64,000 nucleotides of DNA from Methyloligella sp. GL2 (GCF_013341275.1 NZ_CP054476.1:1625501-1689500); one strand, 5' to 3'; shown: positions 46,060-57,695, counted from the stretch's first letter. Notes: generated by a model from the sequence alone, not told the origin. Translations and numbers: made by a program.

Positions 46060-46721
46060 ACCTGATCCTCGTCGGACCGCCCGGTGCCGGTAAGGGGACG
46101 CAGGCGGCGAAAATCGTGGAACAGCGCCACATGGTGCAGCTTTCTACCGGCGACATGCTGCGGGCGGCCGTGAAGGCCGGCACGCCGCTCGGCCAGGAGG
46201 CCGAGAAGATCATGGCGCGGGGCGAGCTGGTGCCGGACGATCTGGTGATCGGGCTGATCTCGGAGCGGATGGACGAAGGCAACGATGCCGGCTACATCCT
46301 CGACGGGTTTCCGCGCACCATTCCGCAGGCCGAGGCGCTGGACAAGCTGATGGCCGAGCGCGGCGATCAGGTGGACGTCGTGATCGAGATGGCGGTGGAC
46401 GACGATAAGCTGGTTCAGCGTATCACCGGCCGCTTTGCCTGCGCCAAATGCGGTGAGGGCTATCACGACGAGTTCAAGCAGCCCAAGGTCGCCGGCGTTT
46501 GCGACCGCTGCGGATCGACGGAATTTGTGCGCCGCAAGGACGACACCGAAGAGGTGGTCCGGTCGCGGCTGAAGGCGTATCACGAGCAGACCGAGCCGCT
46601 GGTCGCCTTCTACAAGAAACAAGGGAAATTGCGTGAGGTCGATGGCATGGCCGATATCGACCAGGTGCAAGAAGAGATCGGCAAGGTGCTTGATGGCGTC
46701 GCTGACAAGGTAAACACGTAG
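46056..46721 (+). CDS. adk: Adenylate kinase (zinc-binding LID form)
   Basis: Adk converts ATP plus AMP to two ADP in the cytoplasm. The 221-residue protein has the P-loop GPPGAGKGTQ near the start, the AMP site STGDMLRAAVKAGTPLG, DGFPRTIPQAEAL, and a long LID carrying four Cys as CAKCGEGYHDEF and CDRCGSTEF, which is the structural zinc site. The secY-adk order is standard. rpsM is 179 bases on. Confidence 0.97.
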   Translation: MNLILVGPPGAGKGTQAAKIVEQRHMVQLSTGDMLRAAVKAGTPLGQEAEKIMARGELVPDDLVIGLISERMDEGNDAGYILDGFPRTIPQAEALDKLMAERGDQVDVVIEMAVDDDKLVQRITGRFACAKCGEGYHDEFKQPKVAGVCDRCGSTEFVRRKDDTEEVVRSRLKAYHEQTEPLVAFYKKQGKLREVDGMADIDQVQEEIGKVLDGVADKVNT

Positions 46722-46738
46722 TAAGCGCAAAGCTGATG

Positions 46739-46767
46739 TTGACCTTGTCAAGCGGAATCGTTAGAAG
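46739..46767 (+). promoter_or_regulatory. Candidate promoter for the alpha operon
   Basis: TTGACC (46739-46744), a 17-base spacer and TAGAAG (46762-46767, 4 of 6) lie in the unusually long adk-rpsM gap, about 130 bases before the rpsM GTG. Confidence 0.4.
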
Positions 46768-46900
46768 TGCCTCGATCCATCGCTGGAGAAGAGCCACCGA
46801 TCCTGGGGTATCACCGTAGCCCGGATCGGTCTTTCTGTGCTTCACCGGAATTTTTAGCTTTGATTACAACACGCTGGGGCGTGTTCGAGGAGACAGCTTC

Positions 46901-47269
46901 GTGGCCCGAATTGCAGGTGTGAACATCCCGACCAATAAGCGGGTTGAGATCGCGCTCACATATATCCATGGCATCGGCGATACCTTTGCCCAGGAAATTT
47001 GCGCGAAGACGAGTATTCCGCGGGAGCGGCGTGTGAATGAGCTGACCGATGCCGAGGTCAGCCAAATTCGCGAAGTGATCGACCGCGACTATGTCGTGGA
47101 GGGCGATCTGCGGCGCGAAGTTGCAATGAATATCAAGCGGTTGATGGATCTCGGCTGCTATCGCGGGCTGCGCCATCGGCGCGGTCTTCCGGTGCGCGGT
47201 CAGCGGACCAGCACCAATGCGCGGACGCGTAAAGGGCCGGCCAAGCCGATCGCCGGCAAGAAGAAGTAA
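46901..47269 (+). CDS. rpsM: 30S ribosomal protein S13
   Basis: The 122-residue head protein contacts P-site tRNA and 50[26 protein letters not shown] and [36 protein letters not shown] are diagnostic. GTG start. rpmJ, often found just upstream in gammaproteobacteria, is absent here, as is common in alphaproteobacteria. Confidence 0.97.
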   Translation: MARIAGVNIPTNKRVEIALTYIHGIGDTFAQEICAKTSIPRERRVNELTDAEVSQIREVIDRDYVVEGDLRREVAMNIKRLMDLGCYRGLRHRRGLPVRGQRTSTNARTRKGPAKPIAGKKK

Positions 47270-47339
47270 CGAGGCCTTGATCGGGCGCTGATGACGCTTA
47301 TTTCCGTCTTAGCGGCCCGAAGCATGCGGGATTTAAAGA

Positions 47340-47729
47340 ATGGCTAGAGAAAAGACGCGTCTTCGCCGCCGCGAAAAGAAGAACATCACATCGGGCGTGG
47401 CCCATGTGCATGCGAGCTTCAACAACACCATGATCACCATCACCGATGCGCAGGGCAATGCCATCTCGTGGTCTTCGGCCGGTGCCATGGGGTTCAAGGG
47501 TTCGCGTAAGTCGACTCCTTATGCCGCCCAGGTGGCCGCCGAGGATGCTGGCCGCAAGGCGGCCGATCACGGCATGAAGAATCTCGAGGTTGAAGTGCGC
47601 GGTCCCGGCTCGGGCCGTGAATCGGCTCTGCGGGCGCTTCAGGCCGCTGGCTTCACGGTGACCTCGATCCGCGATGTGACGCCGATCCCGCATAACGGTT
47701 GCCGGCCGCGGAAGCGCCGCCGGGTCTAA
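47340..47729 (+). CDS. rpsK: 30S ribosomal protein S11
   Basis: The 129-residue platform protein near the Shine-Dalgarno cleft has [57 protein letters not shown] and the closing [18 protein letters not shown]. rpsD is not next to it, as is usual in this class. Confidence 0.98.
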   Translation: MAREKTRLRRREKKNITSGVAHVHASFNNTMITITDAQGNAISWSSAGAMGFKGSRKSTPYAAQVAAEDAGRKAADHGMKNLEVEVRGPGSGRESALRALQAAGFTVTSIRDVTPIPHNGCRPRKRRRV

Positions 47730-47811
47730 CGCCACGGGCGTTTGCTTAGGCGGTTTTGGCGCCGGTCCCGGACCGGGCGCCTGATATTTTGATCAAGAAA
47801 GGGCCTCCCAG

Positions 47812-48828
47812 GTGCTGCACAAGAACTGGCAAGATCTTATCAAGCCCACGAAGCTGGAAATCATTCCGGGCCGCGACCCCAACCGTTTCGCTATGGTGGT
47901 TGCAGAGCCTCTGGAACGCGGCTTCGGCGTGACGCTGGGCAATGCGCTTCGTCGCGTCTTGCTTTCCTCGCTTCAGGGCGCCGCCGTCACCTCGGTGCAT
48001 ATCGACGGCGTGCTGCACGAGTTTTCCTCGATCCCCGGTGTGCGCGAGGACGTGACCAACATCGTTCTCAACATCAAGGAGATCGCGGTCCGCCAGCATT
48101 CCGAAGGCATCAAGCGGATGATGCTGAAGAAGGAAGGGCCGGGCGTGGCCACGGCCGGCGATATCGAGACCGGCGCCGATGTGGAGATTCTCAATCCCGA
48201 CCACGTGATCTGCACGCTGGATGACGGCGCCTCGATCCGCATGGAGTTCACCACCTCGGTGGGCAAGGGCTATGTTCAGGCCGAGCGCAACCGTCCCGAC
48301 GATGCGCCGATCGGCTTCATCCCGGTGGATTCGCTGTTCAGCCCGGTGCGCAAGGTCTCCTACAAGGTCGAGCATACCCGCGAGGGGCAGATCCTCGACT
48401 ACGACAAGCTGACCATGGACGTTCAGACCAACGGCTCGGTGAAGCCGGAGGATGCCGTGGCGCTGGCCGCCCGCATCCTGCAGGATCAGCTTTCGGTGTT
48501 CGTCAATTTCGAGGAGCCGAAGAAGGAGCAGACCCTGGAGCACCCGCCGGAGCTGGTGTTCAACGCGGCGCTGCTGAAGAAGGTGGACGAGCTGGAGCTG
48601 TCGGTGCGTTCGGCCAACTGCCTGAAGAACGACAACATCGTCTATATCGGCGACCTGATTCAGAAGACCGAGGCGGAGATGCTGCGCACGCCGAATTTCG
48701 GCCGCAAGTCGCTGAACGAGATCAAGGAAGTACTCGCCGGCATGGGCCTGCATCTGGGCATGGAAGTGCCGGATTGGCCGCCGGAGAATATCGAAGAGCT
48801 GGCCAAGCGCTTCGAGGACCATTACTAG
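47812..48828 (+). CDS. rpoA: RNA polymerase alpha subunit
   Basis: The 338-residue protein has an N-terminal assembly domain ([36 protein letters not shown]) and a C-terminal domain that binds UP elements and activators ([57 protein letters not shown]). GTG at 47812 gives the family's LHKNWQ start. Confidence 0.98.
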   Translation: MLHKNWQDLIKPTKLEIIPGRDPNRFAMVVAEPLERGFGVTLGNALRRVLLSSLQGAAVTSVHIDGVLHEFSSIPGVREDVTNIVLNIKEIAVRQHSEGIKRMMLKKEGPGVATAGDIETGADVEILNPDHVICTLDDGASIRMEFTTSVGKGYVQAERNRPDDAPIGFIPVDSLFSPVRKVSYKVEHTREGQILDYDKLTMDVQTNGSVKPEDAVALAARILQDQLSVFVNFEEPKKEQTLEHPPELVFNAALLKKVDELELSVRSANCLKNDNIVYIGDLIQKTEAEMLRTPNFGRKSLNEIKEVLAGMGLHLGMEVPDWPPENIEELAKRFEDHY

Positions 48829-48905
48829 GAACGGCTTTTCCGGCCTAACCCGCCGGAGCAAAGAAGAAGGGCGGGGCGGAAAGCGCCGCAAGGGAGTTAA
48901 AAGAG

Positions 48906-49331
48906 ATGCGCCATCGTAAAGCCGGCCGGAGGCTCAATCGCACGGTCAGTCACCGCAAGGCGCTGTTCGGCAATATGGCGGCTGCTCTGATCAAGCATGA
49001 GCAGATCGTCACCACGCTGCCGAAAGCGAAAGAGCTGCGCCGTGTTGCGGACCGTCTGGTGACGCTCGCCAAGCGCGGCGACCTGCATGCCCGCCGCCAG
49101 GCGATTGCCAAGGTGCGCGACGAGGACATGGTCAAGAAGCTGTTCGAGGTGCTGGGCCCGCGCTATGCGGAGCGTCCGGGCGGCTATACCCGCGTGCTGA
49201 AGGCCGGTTTCCGCTACGGCGATTCGGCGCCGGTTGCGGTGATCGAGTTCGTCGATCGCGACGTGGAGGCCAAGGGGCAGGATTCCGGTCCGACCCAGGA
49301 CTTCAGCGATGAAGAGGCCGCCGCGGCGTAA
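48906..49331 (+). CDS. rplQ: 50S ribosomal protein L17
   Basis: The 141-residue protein begins [51 protein letters not shown] and ends in a short acidic tail. It is the last gene of the ribosomal block, followed by a strong terminator. Confidence 0.97.
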   Translation: MRHRKAGRRLNRTVSHRKALFGNMAAALIKHEQIVTTLPKAKELRRVADRLVTLAKRGDLHARRQAIAKVRDEDMVKKLFEVLGPRYAERPGGYTRVLKAGFRYGDSAPVAVIEFVDRDVEAKGQDSGPTQDFSDEEAAAA

Positions 49332-49361
49332 AGCCCGAAGCCTTTTCCATCCAAGCAACAA

Positions 49362-49399
49362 AAAACGCGCCGAGGGTTTCCCCGGCGCGTTTTGTTTTG
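49362..49399 (+). terminator. Bidirectional terminator after rplQ
   Basis: An 11-bp stem, AAAACGCGCCG (49362-49372) with CGGCGCGTTTT (49383-49393), has A-run and T-run flanks (GTTTTGT after). It serves the alpha operon and the convergent gene ending at 49437. Confidence 0.9.
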
Positions 49400-49436
49400 T
49401 CTGGCCTCGGAGAGGCCCGATGAGGCCGTGCGCGGC

Positions 49437-49979
49437 TTACTCCTTACCGTGCACTTCGGGCGCGGTGTACTCGATGCCCTCGCGCTCGTCATAGGCCTTG
49501 ATGGCGTTTTCCTTGATGCCCTTCAGGCCGGCTTTGAAGATGCCGGTGATGACCTTCTCGGCTTCCTTGTCGGTGGAACCGTCGGCAGCATCGAAATCGG
49601 CCGTCCAGTAGATCACGGTGCGGTCCGGCTCATCGTCCTTCTCGACCCAGAGCTTGGCCTCGTAATCCTTCACCGGCAGGGGGCTTTCCAGGATCTCGTA
49701 GCTGTAGCTGTGCGCGTCGGTGTCTCCGAGCTCCTCGACGATCTTGCCGCCATCGCCGAGGGTCAGGGTGCGGACGGTATCGTCGCCATCCTTCTTCTCG
49801 GAGCAATCGGTGACGGCGGGGTGCCATTTGGCGATGTCGCAGAAGGCGCCGATCTGGGCCCAAACCTGGTCGGGCAGGCCGGGGGCTTCGATGCGGGTCT
49901 TAACGTCGATCGCGTAAGCGGCGGAGCTGGTGGCGACCAGAACCGCGCCTGCGAGCAGAGCCCCTCTCAAAATGGGCAT
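49437..49979 (-). CDS. Secreted SRPBCC (polyketide cyclase-like) protein
   Basis: The 180-residue protein has a signal peptide (1-23, ending SSAAYA). It then has a START/SRPBCC fold as in the MxaD/PYR-like group: IDVKTRIEAPGLPDQVWAQIGAFCDIAKWHPAVTDC, TLGDGGKIVEELGD, YSYEILESPLPVKDYEAKLWVE and the long C-terminal helix AEKVITGIFKAGLKGIKENA. Such domains bind hydrophobic ligands in a cavity; the ligand here is unknown. Confidence 0.8.
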   Translation of the reverse strand: MPILRGALLAGAVLVATSSAAYAIDVKTRIEAPGLPDQVWAQIGAFCDIAKWHPAVTDCSEKKDGDDTVRTLTLGDGGKIVEELGDTDAHSYSYEILESPLPVKDYEAKLWVEKDDEPDRTVIYWTADFDAADGSTDKEAEKVITGIFKAGLKGIKENAIKAYDEREGIEYTAPEVHGKE

Positions 49980-50161
49980 GTTTTTCCTCCATATTACCGT
50001 TGTTTCGTGTTTCGGCGTTATTCCGGCATCCTAGTAAAACGGGAAGTTGGGGCAAGCCTCTTGCTCTTTTTCCGTCCGGTTTCTGAGCCGGTTCGATTCT
50101 TGGTGCCGGTTGCGCTATAGACCATCCAGCAAAATCACACCAAAGCCCATCTCAGCAGCCC

Positions 50162-51586
50162 ATGTCAGCCAAGCCTTACCTGCGATACCGCCTCTGCGCC
50201 GTCCTGATGGCGGCGTTCTTCGTTTCGGCGCCGGCCGTCCATGCGGAGATCCGCGTGGTGCCGAAGAGCCAGACCGCGCTGAAGCGCTCTTTCGCGCCGG
50301 TGGTCGAGCAGACCATCCCTTCGGTGGTGAACGTCTATGTGAAACGCGAGGTCGCCCAGCGGGTCTCGCCGTTCATGAACGACCCGTTCTTCCGTCGCTT
50401 CTTCGGCGGCAATCTCGGCGTGCCGCAAAAGCGCATCCAGAACTCGCTCGGCTCGGGGGTGATCGTCAGCCCCGAAGGCATCGTGGTGACCAACAACCAT
50501 GTCATCGAGGGGAGCGGCGAGGCGGAGATCACGGTGGCGCTTTCCGACGGGCGCGAATTCCCCGCCGAGGTGGTGAGCAAGGACGAGCGCACCGATCTTG
50601 CCGTGCTGCGGCTCGATGCGGACGGGGCGAAATTCCCGGCCATCTCCTTCACCGATTCCGACAGTCTGAAGGTCGGCGATATCGTGCTCGCCATCGGCGA
50701 TCCGTTTGGGGTCGGCCAGACGGTGACCAGCGGCATTGTCTCGGCCCTGGCGCGGACCCAGATCGGCGTTTCCGACTATCAGTTCTTCATCCAGACCGAT
50801 GCGGCGATCAATCCGGGCAATTCCGGCGGCGCGCTGGTGGATGTCGACGGACATCTGGTCGGCATCAACACGGCGATCTTCTCCTCCAGCGGCGGCTCGC
50901 ACGGCATTGGCTTTGCGATTCCCTCCAACATGGTGCGGCTGGTGGTGCAGGCGGCGCTGAAAGGCAACACGCTGCGCCAGCCCTGGCTCGGCGCCTCGAT
51001 GCAGGGGGTGACCTCAGGACTTGCCGAATCCCTTGGCCTCGACCGGCCGCGCGGTGCGCTGATCGCTGAGGTGAAGCCGGACGGCCCGGTCGCCAAGGCG
51101 GGGCTGGATGCCGGCGACGTCATCGTCTCGGTGGACGGCAAGCTGGTGCAGGATCCCAAAGCGCTGAACTATCGGCTGTTCACCAAAGGCGTCGGCATGA
51201 CGGCGACGCTTGGGGTGGTCCGCGACGGCAAGGCGATCAATGTGGCGCTGCCGCTGGTCCCAGCCGTTGAGGATCCGCCGCGCAATACGCTCGCCGTCGA
51301 AGGGCGAACCCCGCTGACCGGCACCGAGGTGGCCAATCTCTCGCCGGCCGTGGCGCAGGAGGTCGATGTCGACAATGAGGGCCCCGGCGTTGTGGTGCTG
51401 GATGTCTCCCGCGGCAGCATCGCGGCGCGGATCGGCTTGCGGAAGGGCGACATCATCGCCAAGCTCAACGACCAGGAGGTTCCATCGGTCAAGCGGCTCA
51501 AAGTGCTGCTGGCGATGCGGCCCGGCGCCTGGCGGCTGACGGTCAATCGCGACGGCCGCATGCTCAACGTGACCATCGGCGGTTAG
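50162..51586 (+). CDS. Do-like (DegP/HtrA family) periplasmic serine protease
   Basis: The 474-residue protein has a signal peptide (1-28). It has a trypsin-like domain with the triad His113 (TNNHVIEG), Asp145 (ERTDLAVLRL) and Ser221 (NPGNSGGALVD), and two PDZ domains (about 255-355 and 375-474). It degrades or refolds damaged envelope proteins, with activity gated by PDZ binding. DegP and DegQ cannot be told apart from this sequence. rarA begins 11 bases after the stop. Confidence 0.92.
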   Translation: MSAKPYLRYRLCAVLMAAFFVSAPAVHAEIRVVPKSQTALKRSFAPVVEQTIPSVVNVYVKREVAQRVSPFMNDPFFRRFFGGNLGVPQKRIQNSLGSGVIVSPEGIVVTNNHVIEGSGEAEITVALSDGREFPAEVVSKDERTDLAVLRLDADGAKFPAISFTDSDSLKVGDIVLAIGDPFGVGQTVTSGIVSALARTQIGVSDYQFFIQTDAAINPGNSGGALVDVDGHLVGINTAIFSSSGGSHGIGFAIPSNMVRLVVQAALKGNTLRQPWLGASMQGVTSGLAESLGLDRPRGALIAEVKPDGPVAKAGLDAGDVIVSVDGKLVQDPKALNYRLFTKGVGMTATLGVVRDGKAINVALPLVPAVEDPPRNTLAVEGRTPLTGTEVANLSPAVAQEVDVDNEGPGVVVLDVSRGSIAARIGLRKGDIIAKLNDQEVPSVKRLKVLLAMRPGAWRLTVNRDGRMLNVTIGG

Positions 51587-51597
51587 GGACCAGATTT

Positions 51598-52914
51598 ATG
51601 TCCAGCTTGTTTGAAGCGGCGGGGCTTGAGCAGGGCGCGCCGCGCCCGCTCGCCGACCGGCTTCGCCCGTCCAGCCTGGATGAGGTGATCGGCCAGGAGC
51701 ATCTTCTGGGGCCGAACGGCATGCTGATCCGCATGGTGGAGGCAGGGCGCCTCGGCTCGGTGATCTTCTGGGGGCCTCCGGGCACCGGCAAGACCACCGT
51801 GGCGCGGCTCTTGGCCAAGCAGACCGATCTCGATTTCGTGCAGCTCTCGGCGATCCAGTCGGGGGTGCAGGATCTGCGCAAAGTGTTCGATGCCGCCAAG
51901 GCGAAGCGGGAGCAGGGCAGGGGCACGCTGCTGTTCGTAGACGAGATCCACCGCTTCAACCGCTCGCAGCAGGACGCCTTCCTGCCGCATATGGAAGACG
52001 GCACCATCACGCTTGTGGGGGCGACCACGGAGAACCCCTCCTTCGAGCTCAATTCGGCGCTGCTGTCGCGCGCCAGCGTGCTGACCTTCCACCGGCTGGA
52101 CAATGCGGCGCTCTCCGAGCTGCTGGCCCGGGCGGAGAAGTTCGAGGGGCGCAAGCTGCCGTTGGACGAGGATGCCCGCCAGGCGCTGATCGATATGGCC
52201 GACGGCGACGGCCGGGCGCTGGGCAATCTGGCCGAGGATGTGTTCCTCGCAACTCAGAAGGGCGCCGAGCCGCCGCTCGACCGCGAGGCGCTGGTGAAGC
52301 TGGTGCAGCGCCGGGCGCCGCTCTACGACAAGTCCCAGGACGGGCATTACAATCTGATCAGCGCGCTGCATAAATCGGTGCGCGGCTCGGACCCGGACGC
52401 AGCGCTCTACTGGCTGGCGCGCATGCTGGCTGGCGGCGAGGACCCGCTCTATATCGCCCGGCGACTGGTGCGCATGGCGGTGGAGGATATCGGCATGGCC
52501 GATCCGGTCGCTCTGGTGCATGCCAATGCGGCGAAGGAGGCTTACGACTTTCTCGGCAGCCCGGAGGGCGAGCTGGCGCTGGCGCAAGTTGCGGTCTATC
52601 TCGCCACGGCGCCGAAATCCAACGCCGCCTACAAGGCGTTCGGCGCGGCAAACCGCGCGGCGCGGGAGAGCGGCTCGCTCTTGCCCCCAAAGCATATCCT
52701 GAACGCGCCGACCAAGCTGATGCAGCAAGAGGGCTATGGCGCGGGCTATGCCTACGACCATGATCAGGAAGAGGGCTTCTCGGGGCAGAATTACTTCCCC
52801 GACGAGATGGAGCGGCAGAAATTCTACAGCCCGACCGGATTCGGCTATGAGCGGGAGGTGTCCAAGCGGCTTTCCCATTGGGCCGAGCTCCGGGCGAAGC
52901 GGGGCGGCAGGTAA
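51598..52914 (+). CDS. rarA: Replication-associated recombination ATPase RarA
   Basis: The 438-residue AAA+ clamp-loader-like protein acts at stalled forks with SSB. Walker A is GPPGTGKTT (59-67), Walker B LLFVDEIHRF (about 112-121), sensor GATTENPSFELN, and the C-terminal tetramerisation part contains DPDAALYWLARMLAGGEDPLYIARRLVRMA. It resembles E. coli RarA (MgsA) throughout. It sits between the protease gene and crcB on one strand. Confidence 0.95.
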   Translation: MSSLFEAAGLEQGAPRPLADRLRPSSLDEVIGQEHLLGPNGMLIRMVEAGRLGSVIFWGPPGTGKTTVARLLAKQTDLDFVQLSAIQSGVQDLRKVFDAAKAKREQGRGTLLFVDEIHRFNRSQQDAFLPHMEDGTITLVGATTENPSFELNSALLSRASVLTFHRLDNAALSELLARAEKFEGRKLPLDEDARQALIDMADGDGRALGNLAEDVFLATQKGAEPPLDREALVKLVQRRAPLYDKSQDGHYNLISALHKSVRGSDPDAALYWLARMLAGGEDPLYIARRLVRMAVEDIGMADPVALVHANAAKEAYDFLGSPEGELALAQVAVYLATAPKSNAAYKAFGAANRAARESGSLLPPKHILNAPTKLMQQEGYGAGYAYDHDQEEGFSGQNYFPDEMERQKFYSPTGFGYEREVSKRLSHWAELRAKRGGR

Positions 52915-52926
52915 GGCGGAGCATCT

Positions 52927-53298
52927 ATGACGATTCTTTACGTGGCGGCGGGCGGCGCGTTCGGCGCCAGCATGCGCTATCTGGTGGGCGTTATTTCCGG
53001 ACGGCTTTTCGGGTTCGGGTTTCCTTGGGGAACCTTCGCCTGCAACGTTATCGGCTGTTTTGCCATGGGTGTTCTGATCGAGCTGATGGCGACGCGCTGG
53101 ACAGTGCATAATGACCTGCGCGCTTTTCTCACCGTCGGGCTGCTCGGCGGCTTCACCACCTTCTCCTCGTTTTCCGCCGATTTCGCGTTTCTCTACGAGC
53201 GGCATCAAACCTTCCAGGCCGTGGGCTACGTGCTCGGCACGGTCGGTGTGGCGCTGATTGCGGTCTTTGCCGGCATGATGCTGGTGCGTTCGCTTTAG
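52927..53298 (+). CDS. crcB: Fluoride channel CrcB/Fluc
   Basis: The 123-residue protein has four membrane helices and forms a dual-topology dimer exporting fluoride. Family marks are GGAFGASMRYLVG at the start, PWGTFACNVIGCFAMGVL with the polar track Asn, and TVGLLGGFTTFSSFSADFAFLYE holding the Phe-box residues. No fluoride riboswitch was seen; the gene is 12 bases after rarA and 2 before the next, so it is expressed as part of that operon. Confidence 0.93.
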   Translation: MTILYVAAGGAFGASMRYLVGVISGRLFGFGFPWGTFACNVIGCFAMGVLIELMATRWTVHNDLRAFLTVGLLGGFTTFSSFSADFAFLYERHQTFQAVGYVLGTVGVALIAVFAGMMLVRSL

Positions 53299-53300
53299 CC

Positions 53301-54326
53301 ATGAGCGGGGTCGAGACAAAGGAGGTCTCCCGCGACGAGGACGGAATGCGCCTAGACCGCTGGTTCAAGACCCATTTCGCCGCGCTGCCCCATAGCCGGC
53401 TGGAGAAGCTGCTGCGCACCGGCCAGGTGCGGGTCGATGGCGGGCGGGCGAAATCCCATACGCGGCTGGAGGCGGGGCAGATGGTGCGCGTGCCGCCCTT
53501 GCAGGCGATGCAGGGCGGTAAGCCCCCCGCAGCCAAGGCGCAGCCCTTGAGCGCCGCCGACCGCAAGTTCCTGGCCGATATCACCCTCTACGAGGACGAC
53601 GACCTGCTGATCCTCAACAAGCCCTCCGGCCTCGCGGTGCAGGGGGGCAGCAAGACGGCGCGGCATATCGATGGGATGTTGGCGGGGCTCGGCGACGGGC
53701 CGGAGACGCGGCCGCGGCTGGTGCACCGGCTGGACCGGGATACCTCGGGCGTTCTGGTGATCGCCAAGCGGCGCTCCATCGCCGCCAAGCTCGGCAAGGC
53801 GTTCCAGACCCGCTCGGTGCGCAAGATCTACTGGGCGCTGGTTTATGGGGTGCCGAAGCCGCCTCAGGGTAAGATCGATGCGGCGCTGGTGAAGGCGCAG
53901 ACGCCGGATGGCGACCGGGTGCGGAAAGCTAGGCCCGGCGAGCAGGACGTGGCCCAGAGCGCGGTGACCTATTACGCGGTGGTGGACCGGGCCGGCCAGC
54001 AGGCCTCTTACGTCTCGCTGAAGCCGGTCACGGGGCGCCAGCATCAGCTCCGTGCCCATATGGCGATGAGCGGTCATCCGATCCTGGGCGACACCAAATA
54101 TCCGCCGGAAGGCGAAACCGCGCTGCCGGAAGGGGTGCCGAACAAGCTGCATCTGCATGCGCGGCGGATCAGCTTTCCCCATCCCACCGGCGAGGGGGTG
54201 GTCGACGTCACCGCGCCGCTGCCCGCGCATATGGTGGAGAGCTTCTCGTTGTTCGGCTTCACCGAGAAGGGCGGCGATAGCGGAGACGATGAGCCCCGCG
54301 GGCGCAAGGACGCCAAGGGCGCCTGA
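53301..54326 (+). CDS. RluA-family 23S rRNA pseudouridine synthase (RluC-like)
   Basis: The 341-residue protein has an N-terminal S4 RNA-binding domain (GMRLDRWFKTHFAALPHSRLEKLLRTGQVRVDGGR). The catalytic domain follows, with the uridine-isomerising Asp in RLVHRLDRDTSGVLVIAKR and the helper motif TGRQHQLRAHMA. The last 25 residues are acidic and Gly-rich. S4 plus RluA architecture points to RluC or RluD function; RluC is likelier by similarity of the N-terminal part. Closely follows crcB. Confidence 0.88.
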   Translation: MSGVETKEVSRDEDGMRLDRWFKTHFAALPHSRLEKLLRTGQVRVDGGRAKSHTRLEAGQMVRVPPLQAMQGGKPPAAKAQPLSAADRKFLADITLYEDDDLLILNKPSGLAVQGGSKTARHIDGMLAGLGDGPETRPRLVHRLDRDTSGVLVIAKRRSIAAKLGKAFQTRSVRKIYWALVYGVPKPPQGKIDAALVKAQTPDGDRVRKARPGEQDVAQSAVTYYAVVDRAGQQASYVSLKPVTGRQHQLRAHMAMSGHPILGDTKYPPEGETALPEGVPNKLHLHARRISFPHPTGEGVVDVTAPLPAHMVESFSLFGFTEKGGDSGDDEPRGRKDAKGA

Positions 54327-54357
54327 GGCGGCGGAACCAGGAGTACAGGAGTATCGC

Positions 54358-55065
54358 GTGAGCGGAGCAAAGAAATTCTACGAGACCGTCTCGGTCGAAG
54401 AGGTGCCCTCCGGCGGCGCGGAGGTGCTGCTCGACGGAAAGCGGGTGAAGACGCCGAAGCGCGAGCCGTTGGCCTTTCCCAGCACGGCGCTGGCCGAGGC
54501 GGTGGCCGAGGAATGGCGCGGCCAGGGCGAGACCATCGATCCCGGCACCATGCCGCTGACCCGTCTGGCCAATACGGCGATCGACGGGGTAAGCGCCATG
54601 GAGGAGGCGGTCCTCGAGGACATCCTCAATTTCGCCGGCACCGATCTCCTGTGCTACCGGGCGAGCGGGCCGGACGGGCTGATCGCCAAGCAGCAAGAGA
54701 TTTGGGATCCGGTGCTGGGCTGGATCGCGCAGCGCTATGGCGCAGAGTTCGCCCTTGCCGAAGGGGTGATCCATGTCGAGCAGCCGGCGGACTCGGTGGT
54801 GGCGCTGCGGGACGCCCTGAAGGGGCTCGATCCCTTCGGTCTTGCCGCTCTTCATGTGATGACCTCGCTCACAGGCTCGGCCTTGCTGGCGCTTGCTGTG
54901 GCGGAGGGCGAGATCGGGCCCGAGGCTGCCTGGGAAGCGGCCCATGTGGACGAGGACTGGCAGATCGGCCTGTGGGGCGAGGACGCGGAGGCGGCGGAAC
55001 GGCGCGAAGCGCGCCGGCAAGACTTCGCCGCAGCGGCAAAAATGCTAAAGCTTTTGCGGTGTTGA
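54358..55065 (+). CDS. ATP12-family F1-ATPase assembly chaperone
   Basis: The 235-residue protein matches the ATP12 family, the alpha-subunit chaperone of F1F0 ATP synthase assembly known from mitochondria and alphaproteobacteria. Visible marks are the KKFYETVSV opening, [73 protein letters not shown], the [21 protein letters not shown] helix, and [19 protein letters not shown] near the end. GTG 54358 is chosen for AGGAG at 54347-54351. It lies between the pseudouridine synthase and pccB. Confidence 0.9.
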   Translation: MSGAKKFYETVSVEEVPSGGAEVLLDGKRVKTPKREPLAFPSTALAEAVAEEWRGQGETIDPGTMPLTRLANTAIDGVSAMEEAVLEDILNFAGTDLLCYRASGPDGLIAKQQEIWDPVLGWIAQRYGAEFALAEGVIHVEQPADSVVALRDALKGLDPFGLAALHVMTSLTGSALLALAVAEGEIGPEAAWEAAHVDEDWQIGLWGEDAEAAERREARRQDFAAAAKMLKLLRC

Positions 55066-55165
55066 GCGGCTCGAGGGTGCATGCGAGTGCAACTTGAGCC
55101 TTGCCTCGGCGCGCGACCATGCTATTGAGCGGGCGCTGTATGATGACCGGGTTGGGGAGCGTATT

Positions 55166-56698
<1,533 letters not shown>

Positions 56699-56701
56699 GT
56701 G

Positions 56702-57664
56702 ATGGATATGACTTCAGAGGATGAGGACGCGGACAAGGCGAGTGAGGTTAGAGCACAGGTTGGAGCAATTGCGAAAGCTGAAGCACGGGCGAGCTACGAG
56801 CGAAGAACTGAGGTCTCAATTGACGTACCTCCCGATGTGACGAGGGCCAAGTCGCAGGCCTTTCTAGATGCAATTTCCCCTATCACTCATTCTCTTGGGT
56901 TGGCCGGTGACTATCTCGAAGATCTTCGCGAGAGACTCCGAATGGGGCGTGGCGCGACGCTTGGAGTGGTGGCCGCAAAAACGCGTGATCAGATAGAGCA
57001 TCAGCAAAAGCCCCCCGGGGAAGTCCCGATCAAGGCGATGCTGCCAATCTTGGAGAGGGCTTCCCTCGAAGAACCCGATGACGAAGTGCTAACATCGGCG
57101 TGGGCTACTCTCATTGCCACCGCTGCGACGGACTACGATCCGGAAGTTATTAGTTTCTCACGTATCTTGGCGGAACTTACTCCGCGTGAATGCCAAATTT
57201 TGCAGCATATCTTTCAAGGTCGTTTCAAATGGGTGGACGGAAAGCGTCCAGTAGGCCCGATGACGAAGTTCTTCGAGAGCGAAGACGAGATTAAATCAAA
57301 GCTGCGAAAAGCGGTTCAAGCTGGGGATTCGAAGATTTTTTCCGAATTACTCACGTATGTCGATCCTGAAATGCCCATCCAATTTATTGCTGCCATAACG
57401 CGGGGAGTTTCAGTCAGAGCAAACTGGATCGACAAGCTCCTTAAGGAGCCGTTTTATACTGAGCACGAAGGTGGATATGAGATCCTGAAGGCTCAGGGGT
57501 TGGTTGAGCATCGGGGCCAGAGCTACTCTTGGCGTGATGGAGAAACGCCTGTCGCGGTGGATTGGTTTGAGCTCAGTGAATTGGGTTGTCGCTTTGTGGC
57601 CCGAGTGATCCCAAGGGCTAACTCCAGTGAGGCAGGCGACGGGGCCGCTGCGGAAGAAGCATAA
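56702..57664 (+). CDS. Abi-alpha (DUF4393) family protein, foreign insert
   Basis: The 320-residue soluble protein fits the Abi-alpha family (formerly DUF4393), proposed to act in phage abortive infection. The family core is SPITHSLGLAGDYLEDLRERLRM, then EVPIKAMLPILERASLEEPDDEVLTSAWATLIATAA, and ILAELTPRECQILQHIF. A C-terminal winged-helix-like part (about 215-305) is diverged. Base and codon use is visibly less G+C-rich than pccB or the genes after it. Starts possible are GTG 56699, ATG 56702 and ATG 56708, all within 10 bases of the pccB stop, so expression probably depends on the pccB transcript. The stop TAA falls inside the second direct repeat, so the C-terminal EEA is encoded by duplicated host sequence. 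Confidence 0.8.
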   Translation: MDMTSEDEDADKASEVRAQVGAIAKAEARASYERRTEVSIDVPPDVTRAKSQAFLDAISPITHSLGLAGDYLEDLRERLRMGRGATLGVVAAKTRDQIEHQQKPPGEVPIKAMLPILERASLEEPDDEVLTSAWATLIATAATDYDPEVISFSRILAELTPRECQILQHIFQGRFKWVDGKRPVGPMTKFFESEDEIKSKLRKAVQAGDSKIFSELLTYVDPEMPIQFIAAITRGVSVRANWIDKLLKEPFYTEHEGGYEILKAQGLVEHRGQSYSWRDGETPVAVDWFELSELGCRFVARVIPRANSSEAGDGAAAEEA

Positions 57665-57681
57665 CAACCTGCCGCTTTAGG
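57652..57681 (+). repeat. 30-bp direct repeat, copy 2
   Basis: Identical to 56670-56699. Here it is read in another frame and supplies the stop codon of the Abi-alpha gene. The intergenic DNA after it (57682 onward) would be the original sequence downstream of pccB if the segment 56700-57681 were removed. Confidence 0.95.
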
Positions 57682-57695
57682 GCTGCCGCGTTTTC

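Noticed and set aside
52880..52927. Fluoride riboswitch before crcB
   Set aside because: Only 12 bases separate rarA and crcB, with no structure resembling the motif.
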